In this document: in pieces, positions 1 to 8,886 of the stretch
How the letters are laid out: every line of letters begins with the position of its first letter
How positions within the stretch are numbered: the stretch's first letter is position 1
NCBI RefSeq assembly: GCF_015169395.1
Contig: NZ_CP063458.1
Coordinates: 992,001-1,056,000 of the forward strand
Direction: 5' to 3'
DNA length: 64,000 bases
DNA from: Humisphaera borealis
Lineage (GTDB): Bacteria > Planctomycetota > Phycisphaerae > Tepidisphaerales > Tepidisphaeraceae
Notes under the pieces: model-generated
Told to the model about the DNA's origin: nothing
Seen by the model: only the letters and a program-made list of their open reading frames with translations
Databases searched by the model: none
Position numbers and translations under genes: made by a program

Positions 1-228
1 GGAGTCTGGAACGACAAATGTAGACGAGTCGCAGTTCACCACGATTGGTGAGATCCTTTTCGATGGGGTCATGAGGGTCATGTGCCCCATCGTTTGGTAT
101 TCGCGGGCGACCACTCGGGCGTCGGGCTGCGGCGTGGATTGAGCGGGCGGCGACGGAGGAGACGGCCGCTCGGCCTTTTGCATACAACCCGGCGACGCCA
201 ATGCCAGAAGCAGGAGAGTGGTCCGCAT
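1..228 (-). CDS. N-terminal part of a probable lipoprotein, cut by the window edge
   Basis: The frame starts at an ATG (complement at 226-228) and stays open to base 1, so only the first 76 residues are visible and the stop is outside. The protein begins MRTTLLLLALASPGC: a short hydrophobic signal followed by Cys15, which could be lipidated, although the residue three before it is Ser rather than Leu, so the lipobox is weak. A Pro/Ser-rich linker (about residues 21-38) follows, as is common just after the anchor of planctomycete lipoproteins. No family is recognised. A secreted, membrane-anchored protein is inferred from the signal alone. Confidence 0.6.
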   Translation of the reverse strand, partial: MRTTLLLLALASPGCMQKAERPSPPSPPAQSTPQPDARVVAREYQTMGHMTLMTPSKRISPIVVNCDSSTFVVPDS

Positions 229-425
229 ATCGCGGGATTCTACCGGACATGGCGAGCGGGCGGGAACATCTCAGTGTCGGCAGTTGGTGGGGTTGGTCGG
301 GTGAGCTTCCCGCGAAATTGCGACCTCGCTGATGGGGTTGAGCCGGGCGCACGGGTCTCCGGAGTACCGGCGACCCGTGGCACCAACATTGACCTAAACG
401 TCGTCCGTTTTCGACCCCGGCGGCG

Positions 426-737
426 TCACGGGGACTCGCCGCGTTGAGCCGCAAGTGCCATTTGGACGTCGGCAGGTTGGACGAAACCAAGCCTCATGAT
501 CACTTCGCCCATCAAGCCGCCGTGCTTTCTTTGATACACCAACGCCATGACGACTTGCTCGCGTGAGACTTTGCCCATCCTGACCAGCACGCGTCCCAGC
601 GGACGACCCTTGAGCTGGTCGGGCGTCGAAATGTCGGATGAGACCGCGGGCCTTCCGAGAAGACTCCGGCCGGGTGATGGCCGGATGCCGACCGGGTTGT
701 CGGGATTGACGGGGTATTGGATGCGTTCCCAGAACAT
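426..737 (-). CDS. Small stand-alone GspE/MshE N-terminal-like domain protein
   Basis: A 103-residue protein. Its C-terminal 60 residues read LGRVLVRMGKVSREQV, then a segment with MGEVIMRLGFVQPADV, then ALAAQ. This is the repeated helical pattern of the N-terminal domain of type II secretion / type IV pilus ATPases (GspE, PilB, MshE), a family known in some members to bind c-di-GMP. The ATPase part is absent. The first 40 residues are polar and Pro-rich, without a signal peptide. No clear Shine-Dalgarno was seen before the ATG at 737. A cytoplasmic regulatory or adaptor role is inferred only from the domain. Confidence 0.65.
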   Translation of the reverse strand: MFWERIQYPVNPDNPVGIRPSPGRSLLGRPAVSSDISTPDQLKGRPLGRVLVRMGKVSREQVVMALVYQRKHGGLMGEVIMRLGFVQPADVQMALAAQRGESP

Positions 738-864
738 TGCTGCTGGATTGTAGCGATGATTCGAGTCTGAATGCCCTACTCGATTCCGCCCTGGTCGAAC
801 TTAACATAACATGGATTATCGGACGTGGCAGGGGGATTTGATCCGGGAAAAGGGGGCTTCGGCG

Positions 865-1344
865 TCATCCGCTGATCGGCCCTGGCCATTGCAGATTCCA
901 GCCGGTCTGCGTCAAAAACTCTCGCACCTTCCGACCCGTGAACAACTTGTACTCAATGTTGATCCCCACCTCGCCCGCACGCAGCCAGAGCAGATTGCTG
1001 AATCGCGGATGCACGATGACGTCGATCGCCGGGCGGCCCACCTTCACGACCATTCCGTAGTCTGACGGCTTGGTCACCGGCCAGTCAGGGTGCTCTCGGA
1101 TTTCGCTCGGAAGCGAAGCGTAGTTCGACGCAGTTCGCTTTTCTTCGAAGACGGCCGCCAGTTCAAAAACACCGATAATGAGGTCCAGCACACCGTTCGA
1201 TGTAGTGCCTGTGCCACCCGGCAGGCTTGTATCGATGGTTGCATAACCCAGCAGATAGATTGCGTCGGCCGAGGCAATTACCAGACCCTTCCCCGGTACA
1301 CCCTTGAAGGCGTAGTTCTTCCCGATCGCCATGAACTTCTTCAC
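865..1344 (-). CDS. Hypothetical protein, 159 residues
   Basis: The frame starts with GTG at 1344, preceded at good spacing by AAAGGTG, which supports this start. The protein (MKKFMAIGKNYAFKGV...) has no signal peptide or clear membrane segment and no motif I recognise. The middle (about 50-70) is hydrophobic with an Ile/Leu/Val stretch, and the C-terminal part has alternating hydrophobic residues suggestive of beta structure. It is transcribed away from the ABC importer that follows. Codon use is like its neighbours. The function is unknown. Confidence 0.6.
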   Translation of the reverse strand: MKKFMAIGKNYAFKGVPGKGLVIASADAIYLLGYATIDTSLPGGTGTTSNGVLDLIIGVFELAAVFEEKRTASNYASLPSEIREHPDWPVTKPSDYGMVVKVGRPAIDVIVHPRFSNLLWLRAGEVGINIEYKLFTGRKVREFLTQTGWNLQWPGPISG

Positions 1345-1535
1345 GCTGCACCTTTAAGCTGGATATCCCCGTCAATCCGGATGCCTGTCGAAGATAACCG
1401 CGGGTTGACATCGCACCAAACAGAATCGGAACGAGCCGCGCGGGGCGGGATGAGCCAATTTCCCCCGCTTGTCGCCGCTGCAATTCCCGTTACCCTCTCC
1501 AGACCACCCGCCGCCGCCCGCTGGAGTCTGAAATC

Positions 1536-3038
1536 ATGTACACCCTCGTCTGCCCAGCCAGTCCGCGTCTGCGGCTGCTGGCGATCACGCTGTTGGTCCT
1601 GGCGACGGCATCTGCATGCGACCGCCCGCCCACCGGGTCGACCACTCAGCCGGCGGCTCGCACCTTGGTTGTCGGCACCGAGCCGACGTTTCCGCCGTTC
1701 GAGGCCCGTGGCGAAAAGGGCGACTTTGTCGGGTTCGACATCGACCTGGTCCGTGCCATCGGCGCCAAGGCTGGTTTCAACGTCCAGTTCAAGGACCTGG
1801 GGTTTGACGCGCTGATCCCGGCCCTGAACGCCGGCCAGATCGATGTCATCGCGTCGGCGATGTCCATTACAGACGAACGCAAGAACGCCGTCGATTTCTC
1901 GGACCCGTACGTGGAGGCGGGCCTGGTGATCGCGGTGCGGCAAAACGAGCAGGGCGTTCGCAACGCCGAAACGCTGGTCGGCAAGACGCTCGCCGTGCAA
2001 CAGGGATCGACCGGGGCCGAGGCGGCCGACAAGCTTAAGGCGGCGGGGAAGGTCAAAGAGATCAAGTACTTCCAGACGGTGCCGCTGGCGATGATGGAGC
2101 TGACCAAGGGGGGCGCCGATGCGGTGATCAACGACCGCCCCACCGCTGAAAATTACGTTGCGAGTAATCCCAACCAGGTGCGGGTGTTACCGGAACCGGT
2201 GCAGAGCGACAGCTACGGGCTGGCGATCAAGAAAGGCAACGCCGACCTGCTGGCGAAGATCAACACGGCGCTGAAAGAGCTTAAAGCCGAAGGATTCCTG
2301 AAGCAGCTCGAGGACAAGCACTTCGCCGGCAAGACGGTCGCGGGGACGTCGGCCGAAGCGCCCAAGGGTTTCTCGGGCCATATGGTGGCCGTGCTGCCCG
2401 ACCTGGTGAAAGGCGCCGGCATTGCCGTGCTGGTGGTGCTGATCGCCGAGGTGATGGGAACAGTGCTGGGGCTGGGACTGGCGCTGATGCGGTTATCGGG
2501 CAGCGGGGTGTTGTCGGTGGTCGCGGCGGTGTACGTGGACCTGATTCGCGGCACGCCGATGCTGGTGCAGATCCTGTTCGTTTACTTCGGCGTGCCGAGC
2601 CTGATCAGTTCGTTGACGGGGTCGCCGTTCAACCCCGATCCAATCATTGCCGGCACGCTGGCGCTGGGGTTCAACAGTGCGGCGTACGTGTCGGAAATCT
2701 ACCGGGCGACGCTGGGCTCGATCGATCGCGGGCAGAACGAAGCCGCGTGTGCACTGGGGTTGTCGCCAGTGCAGCGGTTCCGGTACGTGATCTTCCCGCA
2801 GGCGTTCCGGATCGCGATTCCGCCGTTGGGCAATGAGTTCGTCACACTGTTGAAGGACACATCGCTGCTGTCGGTGATCGCGGTGATGGAAATCGTCAAG
2901 GCGGGGCAGTTGTACATGTCGCGCACGTACGCCGTCTTCCCGACGTATCTCGCGATCGCGCTGGTGTATGTCATCCTGACGCTGGCGATCACGAACATCC
3001 TGCGGGTGGTCGAGCGGCGGATGAAACTGCCGACGTGA
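1536..3038 (+). CDS. Polar amino acid ABC transporter, fused binding protein and permease
   Basis: A 500-residue fusion. Residues 1-28 are a lipoprotein signal ([10 protein letters not shown] lipobox). Residues 40-270 are a family 3 extracellular solute-binding domain of the GlnH/HisJ type, with typical segments [20 protein letters not shown] and the AMSIT/R-type ligand loop. Residues about 285-500 are a HisM/GlnP-type permease with several membrane helices and the EAA-type loop [20 protein letters not shown]-like region (about 400-420). The ATPase follows at 3170. Fused binding-protein/permeases of this layout are known in the family. The substrate is inferred to be a polar amino acid; the exact one cannot be read from sequence. 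Confidence 0.93.
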   Translation: MYTLVCPASPRLRLLAITLLVLATASACDRPPTGSTTQPAARTLVVGTEPTFPPFEARGEKGDFVGFDIDLVRAIGAKAGFNVQFKDLGFDALIPALNAGQIDVIASAMSITDERKNAVDFSDPYVEAGLVIAVRQNEQGVRNAETLVGKTLAVQQGSTGAEAADKLKAAGKVKEIKYFQTVPLAMMELTKGGADAVINDRPTAENYVASNPNQVRVLPEPVQSDSYGLAIKKGNADLLAKINTALKELKAEGFLKQLEDKHFAGKTVAGTSAEAPKGFSGHMVAVLPDLVKGAGIAVLVVLIAEVMGTVLGLGLALMRLSGSGVLSVVAAVYVDLIRGTPMLVQILFVYFGVPSLISSLTGSPFNPDPIIAGTLALGFNSAAYVSEIYRATLGSIDRGQNEAACALGLSPVQRFRYVIFPQAFRIAIPPLGNEFVTLLKDTSLLSVIAVMEIVKAGQLYMSRTYAVFPTYLAIALVYVILTLAITNILRVVERRMKLPT

Positions 3039-3169
3039 TGACGAAGGATTGGCCGGGATGGCTGCCGCCGCCCCGCCGTCGAATCCCCAACCGCCCCGCC
3101 GTTAACCCGCCACTTTTTTGCTTCTGTCACTTTCGCCGCGATACGAACAACCGAACTTACGGACCATCC

Positions 3170-3898
3170 ATGATTGAAGTTAAAGGCCTTAAAAAATCGT
3201 TCGGGGCACTGGACGTGCTCAAAGGCGTGGACCTGGAGGTCCCCGCGAACCAGGTGGTTTGTTTGCTGGGCCCGAGCGGGTCGGGCAAGAGCACGCTGCT
3301 GCGGTGCCTGAACCTGCTCGAACGCCCCACCGCCGGGCAGATCATCGTCGCGGGTCAGGAGATCACCCGTGCCGACGCGGATTTGTCGAAGATCCGCGCC
3401 GAGGTGGGGATGGTGTTTCAGCATTTCAACCTGTTCCCGCACATGACGGTGCTGCAGAACATCACGCTGGCGCCGATCAAGGTGCGCGGAGAATCGCCCG
3501 AGGCCGCGGAGAAACGCGGGCTGGAACTGCTGGCCAGGGTCGGGCTGTCGGACAAGCCGGCGGTTTACCCGGGGCAACTGTCGGGCGGCCAGAAGCAGCG
3601 CGTGGCGATCGCGCGGGCACTGGCAATGCAGCCGAAGGTGATGCTGTTCGACGAGCCGACCAGCGCGCTCGACCCGGAGATGGTCGGCGAAGTGCTGGCG
3701 GTGATGAAGTCGCTGGCGCACCAGATGACCATGCTCGCCGTCACGCACGAGATGGCGTTCGCGAGGGATGTCGCCGACCGGGTGTTGTTCATGGACGGCG
3801 GCGTCGTCGCCGAGGACGCCCCGCCGGCCGAGTTCTTCACACGACCGAAGACCGAGCGGGCACGGGCGTTTCTGGACATGACGCCGGCTTCAGTGTGA
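3170..3898 (+). CDS. Amino acid ABC transporter ATP-binding protein (GlnQ type)
   Basis: A 242-residue ATPase. Walker [10 protein letters not shown] is at residues 34-42. The Q-loop ([16 protein letters not shown]), the signature [15 protein letters not shown], Walker [13 protein letters not shown] and the switch His in VTHEMAFA are all present. The upstream ATG at 3035 would add 45 non-conserved residues, so the start at 3170 ([12 protein letters not shown]) is preferred. It lies 131 bases after the fused binding-protein/permease gene on the same strand, and together they make a complete two-gene importer acting at the inner membrane. Confidence 0.95.
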   Translation: MIEVKGLKKSFGALDVLKGVDLEVPANQVVCLLGPSGSGKSTLLRCLNLLERPTAGQIIVAGQEITRADADLSKIRAEVGMVFQHFNLFPHMTVLQNITLAPIKVRGESPEAAEKRGLELLARVGLSDKPAVYPGQLSGGQKQRVAIARALAMQPKVMLFDEPTSALDPEMVGEVLAVMKSLAHQMTMLAVTHEMAFARDVADRVLFMDGGVVAEDAPPAEFFTRPKTERARAFLDMTPASV

Positions 3899-3931
3899 TG
3901 GGGTGCAACGCAAAGTACGCGGAAGAAATAC

Positions 3932-4107
3932 CACCACGGAGGAACGGAGACACACTCGGCGGCTCGAGAATCTTGTCGTGAAGGAAGACCGCATTTCATG
4001 TCGTTCCACGACATCCATTCGGTTTTAGCCTGAGCCGGATCGCTAGTGAATTGGCTGCAACGCGTCGCACTCGAGTTACCCTCCGTGTCTCTGTGCCTCC
4101 GTGGTGC
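3932..4107. repeat. Inverted pair of the ACCACGGAGG...GAGACAC repeat
   Basis: The left arm at 3932-3953 (caccacggaggaacggag...) is nearly complementary to the right arm at 4084-4107 (cgtgtctctgtgcctccgtg...). The roughly 130 bases between them hold no gene. This sequence type recurs between genes in many environmental bacterial genomes. The pair fills most of the intergenic space after the ABC importer. It could form a long stem, but no terminator T-tract is evident. Confidence 0.6.
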
Positions 4108-4183
4108 TCTCTGTCTTCGGGCGTGATGGCGTCAAATCGTTCTTATTATATGTTTTTGCAACCGGACGCTACCATAACGGCCA

Positions 4184-5062
4184 ATGCGGGACCTTTCGGG
4201 CAAGCGGGTTGTCATCACGGGAGCGGCGGGCGGAATCGGTAAGGCGATTGCGCTGGAGTTCTGCCGTGCCGGCAGCCGGTTGATCCTGCTGGACGTCAAC
4301 CAGCCGGCCCTTGAGGCGGCCGTTGCGGATTGCCGGGCGACGGGGGCCGATGCCGTCGGCGTTCACTGCGATCTTGCCGACGCCGACGCCATTGCGCTTG
4401 CGGCCGACCGTTGTCTGGCCGCGTTCGGCGGGGTGGACGTGCTGGTCAATAACGCCGGCATCGCGTTCTACGGACCGACGCACGAGATGCGCCTCGATCA
4501 GTGGGAAAAGCTGATGGCGGTCAATCTGCTGGCGCCGATACGGCTCATCCACGCCCTGCTGCCGTCGCTCCGAGAACAGCCCGAGGCGCACATCCTGAAC
4601 ATCGCCAGCATCACCGGGCTGGTGCCGAAACGAAGGATCGCCGCGTATCAGGCGAGCAAGTTCGGGCTGGTGGGGTTGAGCCAGTCGCTTCGTGCCGAGT
4701 ACAGCCCGTACGGCATCGGCGTGACCGCGGTCTGCTGCGGGTTCGCCCGGACGGAACTGATCGCGACCGCCCATCGCGACGGCATGGCGGCAAAGCCCAG
4801 GGCGATGCGGTCGTGGTGGTCGGTGTCGCCGGAGTATGTGGCCCGGCGGGCGGTGGCCGGCGTTCGTGCCAACCGGGGGCTTGTGGTGGTGCCCTTCCTG
4901 GCGCGGCTGTTCTGGTGGGTGCAACGGCTCTCGCCGGCCATTCTCGATCTGCACGGCCACTGGGTGCACTGGCGGTCCAACCGCCGGCGGCGGGCGAAGG
5001 CACGCCGACTGCGGTCGAACACGCCGAGCATGCCTCAGCCGGTGCCGGCCGGGGCTAAATGA
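4184..5062 (+). CDS. SDR family NAD(P)-dependent oxidoreductase
   Basis: A 292-residue classical short-chain dehydrogenase. It has the cofactor motif TGAAGGIG at residues 12-19, NNAG in the middle, the catalytic Ser in NIASITG and the YxxxK pair in YQASK. After the Rossmann core, the last 60 residues contain an amphipathic or membrane-associated stretch (VVVPFLARLFWWVQRL) and a very basic tail, as in SDRs that attach to membranes and act on lipids or sterol-like substrates. The substrate is not identifiable. The gene stands alone, convergent with the propeller gene, with an AT-rich leader upstream. Confidence 0.9.
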   Translation: MRDLSGKRVVITGAAGGIGKAIALEFCRAGSRLILLDVNQPALEAAVADCRATGADAVGVHCDLADADAIALAADRCLAAFGGVDVLVNNAGIAFYGPTHEMRLDQWEKLMAVNLLAPIRLIHALLPSLREQPEAHILNIASITGLVPKRRIAAYQASKFGLVGLSQSLRAEYSPYGIGVTAVCCGFARTELIATAHRDGMAAKPRAMRSWWSVSPEYVARRAVAGVRANRGLVVVPFLARLFWWVQRLSPAILDLHGHWVHWRSNRRRRAKARRLRSNTPSMPQPVPAGAK

Positions 5063-5100
5063 TCTGGCGACATGATCGGGCTAAGTCATCAAACGCCCGA

Positions 5101-7542
5101 TCAGAGAGCCTTCTTCGCCCCCGGCTTGTTGATGGTGTTGTAGATCTCCCACTTGCCCTCCTTGCCCGTAGCGTCTTTGACATTTCCCCTGATGCGCATC
5201 TGGTTCGCCGCGACGAGCGGCTCTGCGGTTTCCAGGAAGACGGTCTTGCCGTCTTCCGACAGCGTCACCTTCTTCACCTCGACGACGTCGTGCTTGGCCT
5301 TGGTCGGGTCTTTCACCGAGAACTCCGGCGATCCGTAGTTGCCGGTCCACTTGTAGTTCCACTGTTCGATGTCCCAGTTCTCGACATCCGTCGCCGACGC
5401 CTTGTCGAGCGCCGTGCCGAACGTGATCGAAAGCCCGTTCACGTGGGCGTGGAACTCGACCGGCATGCGCGTCGGCTGGCCGGTATGGCGGACGCGGTGC
5501 AGAGCGCCTTCGCGGCCGGCGTTGGTCTGCCAGCCCTTCAGGCCGGTGACGTAAAGCTGGCCGTCGCCGGGATTGAAGCGGGCCCGCATCAGGCTGCTGT
5601 CGAACTTGAGCGGGAACTGCACGAACGCCCCCTGCATGACGCCGTCTACGGTTTCGGTCATGCAGTTGAAGAGCGTGCTCTTGCCGTAGGACATGTGGAG
5701 CATGGTGCCGTTCAGCGGGCCCCATTTGCCGGCCTTGGGCGCGAACGCCTGCCCGCCGGAACTGTTGTCCATGCTCATCGGGATCCAGAAGATGGGCTGT
5801 TCGAAAGCGGTCGGTGCTTTGCGATCGGGCGTGTGGGCGGCGGGGACCATGCCGTAGAACAGGCCCGGCCGAATCCAGCTCACCTTGCACGCCGGCTCCC
5901 AATGGCCCTGGTTGTCGCTGGCGGTGAGCAGGCGACCGTCGTCGCTCATGCCGGTGCCGTTGGGCGCGCGCAGGCCGGTTGCGATCACTTCCATTTTCGA
6001 ACCGTCGCGGCTCACCTTGATCATGGTGCCCTGGTGGTCGCTCTTGACGTTCGGCGGCCAGGGGGAGCCCTTGGGATAGTAGAAGTTGCCCTGCGGATCA
6101 GTCTGCAGGTCGAGGCAGAACTCGTGGTAGTTGTTGGTGACCTGCGCCTCGTTGTTGATGTTCTCGTAGAAGTCGGCCTCGCCGTCGCCGTTGAGATCGG
6201 TCAGGCGGGTCAGCCCGTCGCGGCCGATGACGTAGATCTTGTCGTCGATGATGCGCAACCCCAGCGGCTGAAACAGCCCGGTCGCGAAGCGCTTCCACTG
6301 GATGTCTTCGAGTTTCTCGTCGATGCCTGAAACCACCCACACGTCGCCGCCGATGGTGGACAGCGCGGCGCGGGTGCCGTCGGCGAAGAAGTCGAGCCCG
6401 GCGAACCGCGGGAGCGCCTTCCAGGGGTTGTCCTCGGGCGCGGGAATGGTGTCGACGACGTAGGCGTCGTCGGCCTTGCCGGAGGTCATCAGCTTGCCGG
6501 TCGCCTTGAGGGGCGAGCCCCAGATCGCCGGGCCGCCTTTGGTGATTACCGCGGGGTCGGCTGGTTCGAGGGTCTTCGAGGCCGAGCGGTGCAGCGCGGT
6601 GAAGCTGCCGGCTTCGGCCTTGGGCCCGGCCCAGACCCACGCCTGGAACACGTACGCCGTTTTGCTCGCCGGAAGGTGCGCGACGAGGCGTCCCTTCTCG
6701 TTGTCGAGCGTCGCACCGGCGGGGGTCTTGACCAATCCCGCCATCACGACGGATTCGGCCGGCTGCTTCGCTGCCACGCCGACCAGCGCCGTGCCTTCGG
6801 TCCGCACGGCGACGCTGGCGGCATCGGCGGCGACATCAACGTCCGCCAGCAGCAACGTCAGCGGGCCTTCGTGGGCGGCGACGTGGAAGGTGCGGGTGTA
6901 CACCGGGTTGGGCCCCCCCGCCGCCAGACCGGGTTGTTCGAAGACGTGTGTCTTGCCGACCGTGTAGCTGAACACCACCTGGTCGCCGTGGCGGTACAGG
7001 CCGTTCCAGCGGGCCTGATCTTTGGGGAGCGGTCCGAGCGTCAGGTTCTTGTCGTATTTCGATGGCGAGCGCGGGTCGTCGAGCGATCCGCCGCTTGACC
7101 AGCCGGGGCCGACCTTCGTCGCCACGCGGGCCTGGGGTTCCACCTTCGGCCCGGGCTTGCCCTTTTCGAGTTTCTTTCCGGTGTAGACGCCGATCGTCGG
7201 CGGGCCGCCGTGCGAGGCGGTGAAGGAGGTGCTGTTGCGCGGATCGACCAGGCCGGCCCAGCCGTCGTAGGACTGGCCGTCGGCGGTGGCTTTGACCCAG
7301 CCGACGCTCATGCGGAGCAGTTCGGTGTCGAAGCACATCGCCGCCTCGTCGCCCTTGCCCAGCTTCACGATGACGCCCTTGTAGGTGAGGTTGCCGTTGG
7401 GCGCCTCGAGCGTGTTGATCATGAACGAGCCGTGCTCGGACTGCTCCAGCGTCTGCGCGATCGCCCCCGGCGCCGCCACCATCGCCAACAAGTAAACGAA
7501 CGTCGATTTGAACGAAGAGAGCCGGCGTGCCGAGAATTGCAT
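5101..7542 (-). CDS. Large secreted DUF6797-like / sorbosone-dehydrogenase-like propeller protein
   Basis: An 813-residue protein with an N-terminal signal peptide (about 12-29, ending AIAQ). Residues 40-190 look like the planctomycete DUF6797 region (CFDTELLRMSVGW, HGGPPTIGVYTG). Residues about 375-640 form a propeller of the sorbosone/glucose dehydrogenase type (FADGTRAALSTIGGDVWVV, GLRAPNGTGMSDDGRL). No CxxCH haem motif is present. It is the third gene of a minus-strand operon after the cytochrome c and DUF1501 genes. Periplasmic carbohydrate or alcohol oxidation is inferred. PQQ or metal dependence cannot be decided here. Confidence 0.8.
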   Translation of the reverse strand: MQFSARRLSSFKSTFVYLLAMVAAPGAIAQTLEQSEHGSFMINTLEAPNGNLTYKGVIVKLGKGDEAAMCFDTELLRMSVGWVKATADGQSYDGWAGLVDPRNSTSFTASHGGPPTIGVYTGKKLEKGKPGPKVEPQARVATKVGPGWSSGGSLDDPRSPSKYDKNLTLGPLPKDQARWNGLYRHGDQVVFSYTVGKTHVFEQPGLAAGGPNPVYTRTFHVAAHEGPLTLLLADVDVAADAASVAVRTEGTALVGVAAKQPAESVVMAGLVKTPAGATLDNEKGRLVAHLPASKTAYVFQAWVWAGPKAEAGSFTALHRSASKTLEPADPAVITKGGPAIWGSPLKATGKLMTSGKADDAYVVDTIPAPEDNPWKALPRFAGLDFFADGTRAALSTIGGDVWVVSGIDEKLEDIQWKRFATGLFQPLGLRIIDDKIYVIGRDGLTRLTDLNGDGEADFYENINNEAQVTNNYHEFCLDLQTDPQGNFYYPKGSPWPPNVKSDHQGTMIKVSRDGSKMEVIATGLRAPNGTGMSDDGRLLTASDNQGHWEPACKVSWIRPGLFYGMVPAAHTPDRKAPTAFEQPIFWIPMSMDNSSGGQAFAPKAGKWGPLNGTMLHMSYGKSTLFNCMTETVDGVMQGAFVQFPLKFDSSLMRARFNPGDGQLYVTGLKGWQTNAGREGALHRVRHTGQPTRMPVEFHAHVNGLSITFGTALDKASATDVENWDIEQWNYKWTGNYGSPEFSVKDPTKAKHDVVEVKKVTLSEDGKTVFLETAEPLVAANQMRIRGNVKDATGKEGKWEIYNTINKPGAKKAL

Positions 7543-7600
7543 ACCGCTCTTACCCGGGCCATCGGCGACTGTTGTGTTCGCTGCCGGGTTGAACCCTCAT

Positions 7601-8884
7601 TCAGCCCCAAAGCCCCTGAAGCAGCTCCTTTTCCGGTACGCCGAGCGGGAACTTCTTACTCAGCGGATGATCGGCGATCCCCGCGAACTGTCGCAGGGCG
7701 GCGTGGATGTGTTCCGGCCGCACGCGAACGCCCTTCTCCTTGTCGCACGCGAGCGATTTGGGGTCGAGCGGCACCAGGAACTGCTTCTCGTCGGTCGCGC
7801 CCAGCACCCGGTTGCCGCGGATTCCGGCTCCCAGGAACATGATCGACCCGATCGACCAGTGGTCCTTGCCGTTGCCCTTGTTGTAGTTCGGCGTTCGGCC
7901 CATTTCGCTCTGCACGACCACGACCAGCTTGTCGCGAATCTTGAGCTCCTCCGCCCGCCGCAACACGTACGCGACGCCCGCGAGAAACTCGGGGATCAGC
8001 TTCATCTGGTCAACGTCGTTGTTGGCGTGGCTGTCGAACTGGCCGATTGACAGGTTCGCCGACACGCACACCCCGGCCTTGAACGATGCCAGCGCGATCT
8101 CCGCCTGCTGGGCCAGCCGGTCTTTCGGCACGTTGGACGGAATGTGCGGCGTGACCCGCTGCAGGGCCTTGGAGTTCACCTGCGCCGCGTACAGCATGTT
8201 TTCCGTCCGCTCCTGGCGCGGCAGGCGGGCCTGCGCGGCCCGCGCCACGTTCGATTCGCGCAGCGACTGCTCGATACGGCTGAGCGCGAAGTCGTCGTGG
8301 TACGGCGACCGCACGTTGCCCTCGATCGCGTCGGCGTTGGCGATCTTCTGGAGCGACGGCAGGTACGGCACGCGCGACATCGCGACGACATTCCCCGTCG
8401 CCGAGTAGTTGCCGAACGTCAGGAACGACAGCGGGCAGGTCGGCCCTTTGCACGCGGCGACCAACGCGGCGAAGGTCGGATACGCCAGGCTGTCGAGCTT
8501 GCCGGTCGCCATGTAGCGGGCACCCGGCGAATGGTTGTTCACCGAGTAGTCCAGGCCGTTCATCACCAGCAGTTCGCTGCCGAACGCGGCGTAGAAGTCC
8601 TCGTTGCTCATCCCGCCGTTGATGTGCTTGGCGTTGGGCGCGTACTTGTGCCGGCCCTGGGTCAGGATGTCGTCTTCCTGATAGAGCCGGTTGATGCCGC
8701 CGATGCCCTTGGGGTCCATCAGGTAGGTGGTGTCCCACCCGCCGGAGGCGTTGAAGACGATATAGAACGGGCCTTCGTAAGGAGGCTCTTCCTTCGTCGC
8801 CGCCCGCAACAACGAACCCGCCCCGCCGGGACACGCCAGTCCCAGGCCGACCATGCCGCAGAGTTTGAGGAAGTCGCGTCTCAT
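7601..8884 (-). CDS. DUF1501 family secreted protein with Tat-like signal
   Basis: A 427-residue protein starting MRRDFLKLCGMVGLGLACPG, a twin-arginine-like leader. The body carries the landmarks of planctomycete/proteobacterial DUF1501 proteins: FNASGGWDTTYLMDP, LVMNGLDYSVNNHSPGARYM, FDSHANNDVDQM and VVVVQSEMGRTPNYN, the last resembling sulfatase/phosphatase-fold metal sites. The start lies two bases after the stop of the cytochrome c gene, so the two are surely co-transcribed. Members of this family pair almost always with a haem protein of the neighbouring type. The activity is unproven in the family. Confidence 0.9.
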   Translation of the reverse strand: MRRDFLKLCGMVGLGLACPGGAGSLLRAATKEEPPYEGPFYIVFNASGGWDTTYLMDPKGIGGINRLYQEDDILTQGRHKYAPNAKHINGGMSNEDFYAAFGSELLVMNGLDYSVNNHSPGARYMATGKLDSLAYPTFAALVAACKGPTCPLSFLTFGNYSATGNVVAMSRVPYLPSLQKIANADAIEGNVRSPYHDDFALSRIEQSLRESNVARAAQARLPRQERTENMLYAAQVNSKALQRVTPHIPSNVPKDRLAQQAEIALASFKAGVCVSANLSIGQFDSHANNDVDQMKLIPEFLAGVAYVLRRAEELKIRDKLVVVVQSEMGRTPNYNKGNGKDHWSIGSIMFLGAGIRGNRVLGATDEKQFLVPLDPKSLACDKEKGVRVRPEHIHAALRQFAGIADHPLSKKFPLGVPEKELLQGLWG

Positions 8885-8886
8885 GG

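Noticed and set aside
82-447. A 121-residue plus-strand frame
   Set aside because: Arg/Gly-rich and opposite a minus-strand lipoprotein signal; no ribosome site.
5059-6330. A 423-residue plus-strand frame opposite the propeller gene
   Set aside because: Composition typical of shadows (Val/Arg/Gly/Asp runs) and contradicted by the minus-strand protein.
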